Shown piece by piece: positions 8,426 through 16,253 of a DNA stretch of 64,000 nt (its first letter is position 1; each line of letters opens with the position of its first letter). The notes beneath the pieces were generated by a model. It was not told the DNA's origin. It searched no databases and saw only the letters and a program-made list of their open reading frames with translations. A program made the position numbers and the translations under genes. The stretch comes from Luteibacter anthropi (GTDB lineage Bacteria > Pseudomonadota > Gammaproteobacteria > Xanthomonadales > Rhodanobacteraceae): assembly GCF_011759365.1 (NCBI RefSeq), contig NZ_JAARLZ010000013.1, forward strand, positions 1-64,000, in the 5' to 3' direction.

Positions 8426-10195
8426 TTATTTCTTCTTCAGCTGTTCGGGAATGAAGCGCGTGCGCACCGCTTCGGCCAGCAGATCAGGCGGCAGCAATCC
8501 CTGGGCGACGAGGAAATCGTTGAAGGCCTTGCGGTCGAACTTGTCGCCAAGCGCCGTCTGCGTTTCCCCGCGCAGCTGCAGGATGCGCGTATAGCCGTAG
8601 AAATACGACGTGGCCTGGCCGGGCGAGTTGAGCGTGTAGCGATCCAGCTCCTGGCGGGCCATTGCTTCCGACAGGCCGACGTCATGCACCAGGATGTCGT
8701 GCGCGCGGTCGCGGGTGACCAGGCCCAGGTTGAGCATCGGATCGAGGAAGGCGCGTGCAGCACGCAGCAGGCGGAACTGCAACGCGATGAACTGACCTGC
8801 CGGCGGCTCGTACGGCATCATTTCCGCTTCGGAATACAGCGCCCAGCCCTCGACGTTGACGCTGTTGAAGGCGAACAGGCTGCGCGTGAGCGAGACACCC
8901 TGTTCCACCATCGCGGCGAACTGCAGTTCGTGGCCCGGGCGACCTTCATGGGCGGTGAGCGTCCACGCGGCGGCCGCAAAAGTGAAGTCGTCGTACATCT
9001 GCGAGGCGTCGCCGTTGGCCGGCGGATTGCCTGCCGTCAGCACAAAGGTGCCGCGTTGTCCGGTGTTGTTGATGAAGGGCGGCGGATCCATGTGCGGTGC
9101 AGGCGTGCGCGCCGCTTCGGCTTCCGACGCCATGCGCATGGCCAGCTGGCGCTTGGGCAGTTCGACGATGCGCTGCTTGCGGATCACGTCTTCGATCTTG
9201 CCGATCACCTCGTGGTACATCGGTTCGACCTGGTCCTTGGGCAGCTGCTTTTTCTTCAGCGCCTTCAGCACGTCGCGATAGTCACCGTCGGGCAGGCCTT
9301 CGGCCTTCGCCACCACGGGAGCGAGCGCCTGCAAGGCATAGGTGGTTTCCATGAATTCCAGCTGCGCACGGCCGATCAGGTCGCGCGGCGCGATGTCCAG
9401 GCCGACCTGCTCCAGGTTATAGGCGTACAGCGGCTCGGGCAGGCGGAAGTCGGTACGCGAGCGCGGCAGCACCGTCTGCTTCACCCAGGCGTTGTAATCC
9501 TTCAGCTGCTTGTCGAGCTTCGCCATCGCCGCGTCGCTGCCAGCGATCTTCTTTTCGACGAAGAGCTTGCGGATGCCGTCGACATAGCGCTGGGTGTTGC
9601 CCAGCTTCTGCTCCACATCGGCCTTCACCGGGCCCAGCAGCGCCTTGTCGCCAAGGGCTGCCGTGGTGCGCGTGCGCGCCTGGTCCACGATGGCCGTGCA
9701 ACCGGGCGTGATGCCCGTGTAGCAGTTGAGGCGGCCCAGCGCAGCCTTGTTCTGCTCCGGCGTACTCTGTGCGTTGAGCAACGAAAACTCACCGCTGAAC
9801 ACGATCTGGCCGACGTCGAACCAGGGCAGCAGGTACTTGTCGTTGAGGTCGATGCCCTTGATGTTGCCGTCGATCTGCTTGACGAGGATCTGCAGGTCTT
9901 GCTTGACGTTGGGGTCCTTTTCCTCGGCCAGTCGCGCGGACAGCTTCTGCTTCGCATCCACCAGCGCGGCACGCTGCTGTTTCTCGGCGTCGGCACTGAG
10001 GTCGGCAATCTTCTCGTCATAGCCCTTGATGCCGATATCGGTGGCCGATTCCGGGCTGAAGCGTGCCGTGATATCGAGCAGCACCTGTGCGTCGGTATTG
10101 CTGCGGGCGATCCAGGCGGGCTGCGCGGGCTCGGCGGCGTGCAGGCTGCCGACCGCGAAGGTCACGGCAGCGGCAAGGGTGAGTCGTCGGAACAT
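8426..10195 (-). CDS. DUF885 family secreted protein (putative metallopeptidase)
   Basis: A 589-residue protein with a clear signal peptide (MFRRLTLAAAVTFAVGSLHA, cleavage before AEPAQP), so it is exported to the periplasm or beyond. The DUF885 hallmark TAHEGRPGHELQ provides an HE...GH arrangement typical of a zinc site, and the family is thought to be peptidase-like; no substrate is known. GGGAG lies upstream of the chosen ATG at 10195; an upstream in-frame start at 10342 would bury the signal peptide. The protein ends in a Lys-Lys-Lys tail. It is the only gene in its transcription unit. Confidence 0.88.
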   Translation of the reverse strand: MFRRLTLAAAVTFAVGSLHAAEPAQPAWIARSNTDAQVLLDITARFSPESATDIGIKGYDEKIADLSADAEKQQRAALVDAKQKLSARLAEEKDPNVKQDLQILVKQIDGNIKGIDLNDKYLLPWFDVGQIVFSGEFSLLNAQSTPEQNKAALGRLNCYTGITPGCTAIVDQARTRTTAALGDKALLGPVKADVEQKLGNTQRYVDGIRKLFVEKKIAGSDAAMAKLDKQLKDYNAWVKQTVLPRSRTDFRLPEPLYAYNLEQVGLDIAPRDLIGRAQLEFMETTYALQALAPVVAKAEGLPDGDYRDVLKALKKKQLPKDQVEPMYHEVIGKIEDVIRKQRIVELPKRQLAMRMASEAEAARTPAPHMDPPPFINNTGQRGTFVLTAGNPPANGDASQMYDDFTFAAAAWTLTAHEGRPGHELQFAAMVEQGVSLTRSLFAFNSVNVEGWALYSEAEMMPYEPPAGQFIALQFRLLRAARAFLDPMLNLGLVTRDRAHDILVHDVGLSEAMARQELDRYTLNSPGQATSYFYGYTRILQLRGETQTALGDKFDRKAFNDFLVAQGLLPPDLLAEAVRTRFIPEQLKKK

Positions 10196-10375
10196 GGGTG
10201 TCTCCCGGTGAAGTCCGGCGAGACTAGCGGCAGCCGTGGCGCGTCGCCAATGCCCGGAAGTGGGGTGTACATACCGATTGTCAGCCGGGTCTCGTCGCCG
10301 AAGCCCTTCCGGGCTCCAGCGACAGACTCTGCGTCCATGCACCTGTTGGTTTCCATGGTCCGCTTATGGGGTGCC

Positions 10376-11056
10376 TTATCCGCGCAGTGCGTCGATCAGT
10401 CGTGAGGCGGCAGCGGAGGAAGACGCCGGGTTCTGGCCCGTGATGAGCACACCATCTGCCACCACGTAAGAGCCCCAGTCGGGGCCTTTCGAATAGTGCC
10501 CACCGTTGGCCTTGAGCATGTCTTCCACCAGGAAGGGCACCACGTCGGTGAGGCCTACGCCCGCTTCCTCGGTGTTGGTGAAGCCGGTGACCTTGCGTCC
10601 CTCCGCCAGCGGATGACCGTTGGAGGCCTTCACGTGTTTCAACACACCAGGAGCGTGGCACACCAGCGCCGTCGGCTTGCCCGCCTCGACGAACGATTCG
10701 ATCAGCGCGATGGAATGCCTGTCTTCCGCCAGATCCCACAGCGGACCGTGGCCGCCCGGATAGAACACGGCGTCGAAGCCCGTGGACGAAACGCTGTCCA
10801 GGCGAACCGTGGCATTCAACTGGGCATTCGCATCCGGGTCGGCTTCAAAACGGCGGGTCGCGTCCGTCTGGAAGTCAGGCTCGTTGCTTTTGGGATCCAG
10901 CGGAGGACGGCCGCCCTTGGGCGAGGCGAGCACCACCGCCACCCCGGCGTCCTTGAACGTGTAGTAAGGCGCGGCCAGTTCTTCGAGCCAGAAGCCGGTC
11001 TTGCGGCCGGTCGTGCCCAGTTCGTCGTGCGAGGTCAGAACCATCAGGACTTTCAT
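10376..11056 (-). CDS. DJ-1/PfpI (Hsp31-like) glutamine-amidotransferase-fold protein
   Basis: A 226-residue cytoplasmic protein of the DJ-1/PfpI superfamily. The nucleophile elbow ALVCHAPGVL gives Cys133-His134, and FYPGGHGPLWDLA is the typical oxyanion-loop segment. The subgroup with an N-terminal TSHDELGTTGRKTGFWLEE resembles Hsp31/YraA-like proteins, several of which act as glutathione-independent glyoxalases (glyoxalase III) or protein-deglycation enzymes. It follows the TetR gene by about 110 bases and has its own operator-like palindrome at 11091-11105, so it is probably induced by reactive electrophiles (inference). GGGAG precedes the ATG by 6 bases. Confidence 0.88.
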   Translation of the reverse strand: MKVLMVLTSHDELGTTGRKTGFWLEELAAPYYTFKDAGVAVVLASPKGGRPPLDPKSNEPDFQTDATRRFEADPDANAQLNATVRLDSVSSTGFDAVFYPGGHGPLWDLAEDRHSIALIESFVEAGKPTALVCHAPGVLKHVKASNGHPLAEGRKVTGFTNTEEAGVGLTDVVPFLVEDMLKANGGHYSKGPDWGSYVVADGVLITGQNPASSSAAASRLIDALRG

Positions 11057-11090
11057 GTCGTTCTCCCGGTATCAGCTGGTAGATATTAGT

Positions 11091-11105
11091 AGACCAGTCG
11101 GCTAG
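11091..11105. promoter_or_regulatory. NemR-like operator upstream of the DJ-1/PfpI gene
   Basis: TAGACCAGTCGGCTA has TAGAC/GTCTA-type arms with one mismatch. It matches the palindrome upstream of the TetR gene (11792-11806) at most positions. It lies 35-49 bases upstream of the start codon of the DJ-1/PfpI gene, where a repressor could block the promoter. Confidence 0.7.
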
Positions 11106-11164
11106 TGGATTGGCCCTAAAAAAGCACTTCCGCGGAAGTGCGTGTTTCGCCTGGCTGCCCCCGG

Positions 11165-11770
11165 TCAGGAGGGCAGGTGAAGCATCTGTTTCGTGGTTTT
11201 CATGGCCTGCGCGAAGGGCTCCGGGCTGCGGGCGATTTTCGCCATCAGGCTGGTTCCCAGCCATAGCTGGTAGAGACTCTGTGCCACGTCTTCCGGTGCT
11301 CCCTCGCACGTCAGGGAACCCTCGGCCATGCCGGCTTCGATGGCGCGGGCCAGGTGTTCGATGATCTTCGAGGTACCGCGTTTCAACGAGGCGCGCATGG
11401 GCTCGGAAAGATCCGAGACTTCGGCGCCGAGTTTCACGGCAAGGCATTTGCCTTGGCAATCCAGGAAGGACTGGTTCTCCTGCCAGCCGCGCCAGTAGTT
11501 CGCCAGCCGCCCGGCCATGGTGAGCCCCGGCTGGCGGAGCGTTGCATCCATGTCAGCGAGGTAATCCTCGAAATAGTCTTCGAGCAGGGCCTCGCCGAAG
11601 GCTTCCTTCGAGGCGAAGTAGTAATAGAACGATCCCTTCGGCACGCCGGCGCTGGTCAGGATCTCGTTGAGACCCACGGCGGAAAACCCACGGGCGCCCA
11701 TGATCTGCTGGCCTACGGTCAGTATCCGGTCGCGGACGTCAGGGGTATCGGCGGCAGTCGAAGGGCTCAT
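11165..11770 (-). CDS. TetR-family repressor, NemR/AcuR-like
   Basis: A 201-residue regulator. The N-terminal TetR helix-turn-helix runs from about residue 13 to 60 and contains GFSAVGLNEILTSAGVPKGS followed by FYYYFASKEAF. The ligand domain has a cysteine in NQSFLDCQGKCLAVKLG, near residues 102 and 106, in the region where NemR-type proteins sense electrophiles through cysteine modification. It is likely to repress itself and the downstream DJ-1/PfpI gene through the two near-identical palindromes. AAGG precedes the ATG. Identification as NemR-like rests on the C-Q-G-K-C motif and the operator sequence. Confidence 0.85.
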   Translation of the reverse strand: MSPSTAADTPDVRDRILTVGQQIMGARGFSAVGLNEILTSAGVPKGSFYYYFASKEAFGEALLEDYFEDYLADMDATLRQPGLTMAGRLANYWRGWQENQSFLDCQGKCLAVKLGAEVSDLSEPMRASLKRGTSKIIEHLARAIEAGMAEGSLTCEGAPEDVAQSLYQLWLGTSLMAKIARSPEPFAQAMKTTKQMLHLPS

Positions 11771-11791
11771 GGGACGTACCTTATCCAGAAT

Positions 11792-11806
11792 TAGACCGGT
11801 CGTCTA
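11792..11806. promoter_or_regulatory. NemR-like operator upstream of the TetR gene
   Basis: TAGACCGGTCGTCTA is a 15-base palindrome with perfect TAGAC/GTCTA arms. It matches my memory of the NemR box in enteric bacteria. It sits 22-36 bases upstream of the regulator's start codon, consistent with autorepression. Confidence 0.75.
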
Positions 11807-11849
11807 GTGCCGAATTCTCTATCGGGCATCCGAAGTGGGATGGCCCGGT

Positions 11850-12332
11850 TCAGGAAAAAAGCAACGCCAGTCCCGCCATGCCGATCATGAGGAAGGAGAT
11901 CACCACCTTGGCGACAATGCCCAGCAACATGCCGATCCAGGTGCTCACCCCCACGTGAGCCGAGCGCAGGATGCTCTGCCCGGACCACAGCTCGCCCACC
12001 ATGGCACCGACGAACGGCCCCAGCAGCAGGCCGGGAATGCCGAAAAACATGCCCACCACGGTGCCTGCGCCGGCACCCCACAACGCTCGTGGACTGGCGC
12101 CGATCTTCTTCGCGCCCAGTGAGGCCGAGACGAAATCCAGGGCAATGCCCACGGCGGCCACGATGGCGATCGCCACGATCCAGCCCCAGCCCAGGTGGCG
12201 ATACTCATCCACGGCAGCGGCAAGCCAGATGCCGCCGAAGATCATCGGGATGCCGGGCAGAACAGGCAGGATGGCGCCCGCCACCCCGCCCACGACCAGT
12301 GCCGCCGAGAGCAGGTAGAGGGCGATCTCCAT
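11850..12332 (-). CDS. DUF456 family membrane protein
   Basis: A 160-residue membrane protein with four or five hydrophobic segments and glycine-rich helices, e.g. GAGTVVGMFFGIPGLLLGPF. This is typical of DUF456, whose function is unknown. The ATG at 12332 overlaps the last base of the upstream lipoprotein gene's TGA (TGATG), so the two are translationally coupled. An upstream in-frame start at 12368 is less likely. Confidence 0.82.
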   Translation of the reverse strand: MEIALYLLSAALVVGGVAGAILPVLPGIPMIFGGIWLAAAVDEYRHLGWGWIVAIAIVAAVGIALDFVSASLGAKKIGASPRALWGAGAGTVVGMFFGIPGLLLGPFVGAMVGELWSGQSILRSAHVGVSTWIGMLLGIVAKVVISFLMIGMAGLALLFS

Positions 12333-13102
12333 CAGCGAAAGGCCTCGCGGTACTCGGGCTTGAGCCACGCGGAAAACGCGTCGCTGGGCACATCCACGGC
12401 CTGCGGGCCCGCCGAATACGCCGCCACCTGGTAGGGAGGGAAGATCAGCGTGACACCGTGGGCCTTGTCATCCGGGCCGGTGAGCAGGTTGAACACACGG
12501 AAATGGTTCTTGCCCGGCGCAGTGCCTTCGTCGATCTGCCGGCTGTCCGAGGCCAGGGGCTCGTCGTCGTCGTCCAGGGCGCTGATGAGCTGGCGCCGTG
12601 CTTCCGTGGCGAACGCGCCTTCGGCGGCGTCCGGATCGGCGAACAGGTCGCGGATCCCCACCACGCGCTGCTCGTCGAGATCGTAGGTGAAGCTGTCTAC
12701 GATCGGGGCGGGATGAGCGCCACCGGTGAAGGCCGAGCCGTCCACCTGCACGTTGAGGAAGCGGTCGGTGCGCGACGCCACGGCGATATCGAGGTTGAGG
12801 TCCCAGGGCAGCTCACGGGCACGCTCCTGCGCGCCCGGCGCATCCAGGCTGGCCATGAAGGCCTTTTTCTGGCGTTCCACGTAATGGTCGAGCGTCGTGC
12901 GCAGGCCCGCGGCCCGGGCAGGCAAGTCAGGAAGCTTCACTTCCACGGTATAGAGGCCTTCCCGGCTCGATTGGGTATCCTTGTCGGCACGCGTCTGGGT
13001 GGACGGTGGCGTTTCCCCGCCGTTCGTCCGGTCAGCGCCTTCGCGGCAGGCGGCAAGCCCGGCGGTGGCGAAGACCAGCGACAGGATGTGTCGCACCAGC
13101 AT
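12332..13102 (-). CDS. RsiV/DUF3298-like lipoprotein
   Basis: A 256-residue predicted lipoprotein. The signal sequence MLVRHILSLVFATAGLAAC ends in the lipobox LAAC (Cys19), and a polar linker follows. The C-terminal part includes SAFTGGAHPAPIVDSFTYDL and DEQRVVGIRDLFAD, the pattern shared by the RsiV/DUF3298 family (the sensor domain of anti-sigma factor RsiV, which binds lysozyme in Bacillus). No sigma-factor gene is nearby, so an anti-sigma role is not supported. A cell-envelope role, perhaps lysozyme or peptidoglycan related, is only inference. It overlaps the DUF456 gene by one base. Confidence 0.8.
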   Translation of the reverse strand: MLVRHILSLVFATAGLAACREGADRTNGGETPPSTQTRADKDTQSSREGLYTVEVKLPDLPARAAGLRTTLDHYVERQKKAFMASLDAPGAQERARELPWDLNLDIAVASRTDRFLNVQVDGSAFTGGAHPAPIVDSFTYDLDEQRVVGIRDLFADPDAAEGAFATEARRQLISALDDDDEPLASDSRQIDEGTAPGKNHFRVFNLLTGPDDKAHGVTLIFPPYQVAAYSAGPQAVDVPSDAFSAWLKPEYREAFR

Positions 13103-13184
13103 TTCGGCTTATCTCCCTGCAAGGCCCGCATCTTAGCGTAGCGGCTGCACAGCGGAGAGAGCGTCAACGAATCGAAGGAATAGC

Positions 13185-13847
13185 GTGTACGACGCGATGA
13201 CGGAAACCGTCACCCTGCTCAAGGCCGATGAACTGGGCCGTATCGAACGCGTGGAGCGCGGCGGACAGCTGCTCATCCGTCGCGATATCGCCGCCGCGCG
13301 CTGGTGGGCCCGCTGGTTCGCGCGCCGCGCGGCTGCGCGTGAAGCCCGTGCGCTGAAGCGGCTCGAGGGCATCGACGGCGTGCCACGCCTCCTGGCCTGG
13401 AATGGCCGCGTGCTTGAGCGCAGCTATATGGCCGGCCTGCCGATGCAGCAGGGCCAGCCGCGCGATGCGGCGTATTACCGCGATGCCTTGCGCCTGCTCG
13501 CCGTGCTTCACCGTCGCGGCATCGTGCACAACGACCTGGCCAAGGAACCCAACTGGCTCGTGCGCGAAGATGGCTCGCCGGGGCTGGTGGATTTCCAGAT
13601 CGCCTGGACACGTGGCAGGCGTGGGGCCCTGTTCCGCCTGCTGGCGCGCGAAGACCTCCGCCACCTGCTCAAGCACAAGCGCACCTATGTGGCCGAGCGC
13701 CTTTCCACCCGCCAGCGGGCGATCCTTGCGCAGCCCGCACCGCATTCGCGGCTATGGCGGGCAACGGGCAAGCGGCTCTACAAGCTGATCGCGCGAAAGG
13801 TGTTCGGGTACTGGGATAACGAAGGCCAGGGCCGCATCCGCCGCTGA
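13185..13847 (+). CDS. RIO/Kdo-kinase-like protein kinase
   Basis: A 220-residue kinase-fold protein. The catalytic loop GIVHNDLAKEPNWLV carries Asp117 and Asn122, and SPGLVDFQIAW carries the metal-binding Asp136 in place of DFG. This resembles lipopolysaccharide Kdo kinases and InaA/RIO-type small kinases. The target could be LPS core sugar or a protein. The start is a GTG preceded by AAGGAA; an ATG four codons later is the alternative. It stands alone between divergent and convergent neighbours, with a family-A repeat just after the stop. Confidence 0.8.
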   Translation: MYDAMTETVTLLKADELGRIERVERGGQLLIRRDIAAARWWARWFARRAAAREARALKRLEGIDGVPRLLAWNGRVLERSYMAGLPMQQGQPRDAAYYRDALRLLAVLHRRGIVHNDLAKEPNWLVREDGSPGLVDFQIAWTRGRRGALFRLLAREDLRHLLKHKRTYVAERLSTRQRAILAQPAPHSRLWRATGKRLYKLIARKVFGYWDNEGQGRIRR

Positions 13848-13859
13848 CATGCCCTTTTT

Positions 13860-13947
13860 TGTAGGAGCGCGCCTTGCGCGCGACCGGTTGTCGCGAAAAC
13901 CATCAACGCATTCGCATCACCGGTCGCGCGCAAGGCGCGCTCCTACA
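13860..13947. repeat. REP-like inverted pair (family A)
   Basis: GTAGGAGCGCGCCTTGCGCG faces its reverse complement across a roughly 35-base spacer. It lies between the convergent kinase and fpr genes, 8 bases from the fpr stop codon. Confidence 0.85.
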
Positions 13948-13954
13948 CGATGCG

Positions 13955-14731
13955 TTACTTCTCGACGAATGCCCGCTCGATCACGTAATCGCCCGGCTCG
14001 CGCGTGCGCGGCGAGGCCTGGAAACCCTCGCCATCAAGCAGTACGCAGATGTCTTCGAGCATCGACGGGCTGCCGCACAGCATCACGCGGTCTTCCGCGG
14101 GGTTCAGTTGCGGCAGGCCCGTGGTGCGGGCCATCTCGCCGTCGGCGATGGCGTCGGTGATGCGGCCGCGGTTGCGGAAGTCTTCGCGGGTCACCGTCGG
14201 GTAGTAAACGAGCTTCTCGCGCACCACGTCGCCGAGATACTCGTGGTTCGGCAGTTCGTTCTCGATGTATTCGGAATAGGCCAGGTCGTTGACGTGGCGC
14301 ACGCCGTGGGCAAGCACGATCTTGTCGAAGCGCTCGTAGGTTTCCGGGTCGCGGATGATCGACAGGAACGGCGCCAGGCCCGTGCCGGTGCCGAGCAGGT
14401 AGAGGCGCTTGCCCGGCTTCAGGTCGTTGAGCACCAGCGTGCCCGTGGGCTTGCGGCTCACGATGACCGGGTCGCCGGGCTTCAGGTGCTGCAGCCGCGA
14501 CGTGAGGGGGCCGTCCTGCACCTTGATGCTGAAGAACTCCAGGTGTTCCTCGTAATGCGCGCTGGCGATGGAGTAGGCGCGCATGAGCGGGCGCCCCTCG
14601 ACTTCCAGGCCGATCATCACGAAGTGGCCGCTTTCGAACCGGAAACCGGGATCGCGGGTGGTGCGGAAGCTGAAGAGCGTGTCGTTCCAGTGGTGCACGT
14701 CGATGACGTGCTCGGTCGCCAGTGCCACCAT
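13955..14731 (-). CDS. fpr: Ferredoxin/flavodoxin-NADP+ reductase
   Basis: This 258-residue FAD enzyme passes electrons between NADPH and ferredoxin or flavodoxin in the cytoplasm, feeding oxidative-stress defence and biosynthetic radical enzymes. It shows the FAD-binding motif LMRAYSIAS, the NADP-binding GTGTGLAPFLSII, and a C-terminal acidic/aromatic tail ending AFVEK. The start MVALATEHVIDVHHW at 14731 aligns with remembered Xanthomonas homologues; the frame is open further upstream to 14932 but that sequence is not family-like. GAGG lies upstream. Confidence 0.93.
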   Translation of the reverse strand: MVALATEHVIDVHHWNDTLFSFRTTRDPGFRFESGHFVMIGLEVEGRPLMRAYSIASAHYEEHLEFFSIKVQDGPLTSRLQHLKPGDPVIVSRKPTGTLVLNDLKPGKRLYLLGTGTGLAPFLSIIRDPETYERFDKIVLAHGVRHVNDLAYSEYIENELPNHEYLGDVVREKLVYYPTVTREDFRNRGRITDAIADGEMARTTGLPQLNPAEDRVMLCGSPSMLEDICVLLDGEGFQASPRTREPGDYVIERAFVEK

Positions 14732-14960
14732 GGTTTGCTTGAACCTCAGATACAAAAGGGACGTGGGCCACCGCGCGACGCGTTGGCCCTGGATTCGGCT
14801 GGGGAAGCGGCCTGAAGGCCGCGCTGCCTCGCACGTCGCGCCGCGCCTTCGTAGGTGCGGGCTCAGGGCCATAAGGATACACCAGGGCGTTACCCGGGGC
14901 CGGCATCCCGTCTCGCGCTGGTCTAAGATCACCAGCCACCCACTTCAAGGACGGTGCCGC

Positions 14961-15353
14961 ATGACCCGACCCGAATACGCCCCCGGGCAGGCCTGGACCT
15001 ACCGGACCCGAGGCGACGAGGAAGCCTCCCGCCTGATGATCCGCAAGATCGATATCGAGCCGGAAGACGGCGAGGTGTTCCATGTCTCCCTGAAGGGAGT
15101 GAAGCTTCGCAACCACCGGGTGCCCGGCGGTTTCCAGCCTGCGATGCATCATGCGGTGATGAACCGCGCGGCGCTTGATCGGAGCGTAGTGGACATGGTG
15201 GGGGAGGCCGATTCCGATGAAGCCTGGATGGATGGCTATGCCGTCTGGCGCCAGGCCTACGACAACGGGGACGCAGGCGTGTTCGACATCCCTGCCGACC
15301 AGATTCTCGGCTATATCGAAAAGGTGGTTGCCGCATCTGGCGAGGCCCGCTGA
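14961..15353 (+). CDS. Hypothetical protein, 130 aa
   Basis: An acidic soluble protein with no signal peptide. It begins MTRPEYAPGQAWTYRTRGDE and continues with an HVSLKGVKLRNHRVPGG segment. I do not recognise a family. Its TGA overlaps the ATG of the downstream lipoprotein gene by one base, which argues that it is really translated and coupled to that gene. It is divergent from fpr. Confidence 0.7.
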   Translation: MTRPEYAPGQAWTYRTRGDEEASRLMIRKIDIEPEDGEVFHVSLKGVKLRNHRVPGGFQPAMHHAVMNRAALDRSVVDMVGEADSDEAWMDGYAVWRQAYDNGDAGVFDIPADQILGYIEKVVAASGEAR

Positions 15354-15865
15354 TGCGCCGTGTCCTTAGCGTGATGCTGCCCTTTGCGCTTGTCGCCTGC
15401 GCGCATGCGCCCCAGGTCACGCAGGTACCTCAACCGTTACGTGACGGGAAGGTCAGTTACGAAGCCCTGCCCGTCGTTGCCGATGGCAGCTACAAGCTCG
15501 AAGCCAGCCAGACCTCGTTTGGTGCCCAGTCCATTGCACGCGATCCACCGGCTTACCCGGCGGAACTTGTCGCCAGCAATCTGCCGCCTGTCACCATTCG
15601 CGTGAAGGTCATCGTCGATGGGGAAGGCAAGGTTACCGACGTACGCGACCTGGATGCGCCGGCGGACGAACATCACGCAGCCTTCTTCGCGGCATGCCGT
15701 CAGGCAACCTTGCACTGGAGCTATACGCCCATGACCATCGTGGATATCCATGAAGAATCGGGTGGCAGGATATCGCAGATACGGCACACGGCGCCTTTCA
15801 GCCTGGACTACGCCTTTCATTTCGAGTTGAAGGATGGCGCGCCACTGGTGTCCTCGGATCGGTGA
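15353..15865 (+). CDS. Putative lipoprotein with TonB-C-like domain
   Basis: A 170-residue predicted lipoprotein: MRRVLSVMLPFALVAC ends in a lipobox (LVAC, Cys16). The mature part contains PPAYPAELVASNLPPVTIRV and KVIVDGEGKVTDVRDLDAPA, which resembles the TonB C-terminal fold without a membrane anchor. Such proteins are common and mostly uncharacterised in Xanthomonadales. It is translationally coupled to the 130-aa protein upstream. Confidence 0.72.
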   Translation: MRRVLSVMLPFALVACAHAPQVTQVPQPLRDGKVSYEALPVVADGSYKLEASQTSFGAQSIARDPPAYPAELVASNLPPVTIRVKVIVDGEGKVTDVRDLDAPADEHHAAFFAACRQATLHWSYTPMTIVDIHEESGGRISQIRHTAPFSLDYAFHFELKDGAPLVSSDR

Positions 15866-15913
15866 AGTGCATCTCCCCAGCGATCGCGCACCACAGACCA
15901 TGTGGCGAGTTTG

Positions 15914-15940
15914 ATCGCCGATGCGATCGGCTCCCATCCC
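15914..15940. repeat. Short repeat family B, copy 2
   Basis: ATCGCCGATGCGATCGGCTC followed by CCATCCC; see 8270-8296 for the other copy. It again precedes a family-A repeat. Confidence 0.6.
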
Positions 15941-15959
15941 GCTGCCAGCACCGTTGCGT

Positions 15960-16047
15960 TGTAGGAGCGTGCTTGCGCGCGACCGGATGAATCGAAAAGA
16001 TGAAGGTTTTCGCGTCAACCGGTCGCGCGCAGGCGCGCTCCTACAGG
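15960..16047. repeat. REP-like inverted pair (family A), divergent left half
   Basis: The left half is GTAGGAGCGTGCTTGCGCGC, with a point change and a one-base deletion relative to the consensus. The right half is GGTCGCGCGCAGGCGCGCTC followed by CTAC. Confidence 0.8.
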
Positions 16048-16154
16048 GTAGCGGTAGTCCCCAAGGTGTTCTTGCATGGCCTCCTTCGCCTCCAGGCGAC
16101 CACGCCACGCGCGCCGGGCGCGAGGCCGAAAGGCGAGCCCACCCTACGAAGCGA

Positions 16155-16209
16155 AACAAAAAAAGAGCGCCCGGCTCCAGATCGTCCGGTCGGGGAGGGA
16201 CCGGACGAT
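16155..16209 (-). terminator. Rho-independent terminator of the TonB-dependent receptor gene
   Basis: ATCGTCCGGTC (16181-16191) and GACCGGACGAT (16199-16209) form a perfect 11-bp stem with a 7-base loop. Read on the minus strand, it is followed by a small GAGC/GCTC hairpin and then a run of seven T residues. It lies about 45 bases beyond the receptor stop codon. Confidence 0.7.
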
Positions 16210-16253
16210 CGAAGGGGGCGCAAGTCACACAGGGATTCGTGGTTCGCTGGCGA

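Larger units (their letters stand above)
15866..16253. other. Intergenic region with repeats and a terminator; no gene seen
   Basis: This 388-base gap lies between convergent genes. It holds a family-B repeat copy (15914-15940), a family-A inverted pair (15960-16047), a family-C repeat copy (16124-16154) and a strong hairpin with a T-run on the minus strand (16155-16209). I see no credible coding sequence. Confidence 0.75.

Noticed and set aside
8684-10405. A 573-codon frame antisense to the DUF885 gene
   Set aside because: The real gene has a signal peptide, ribosome site and family motif; the antisense frame has none.
12332-13102. Anti-sigma factor RsiV
   Set aside because: Only the RsiV-like extracellular domain is present, as a lipoprotein with no cytoplasmic part or membrane helix, and there is no sigma-factor gene beside it.
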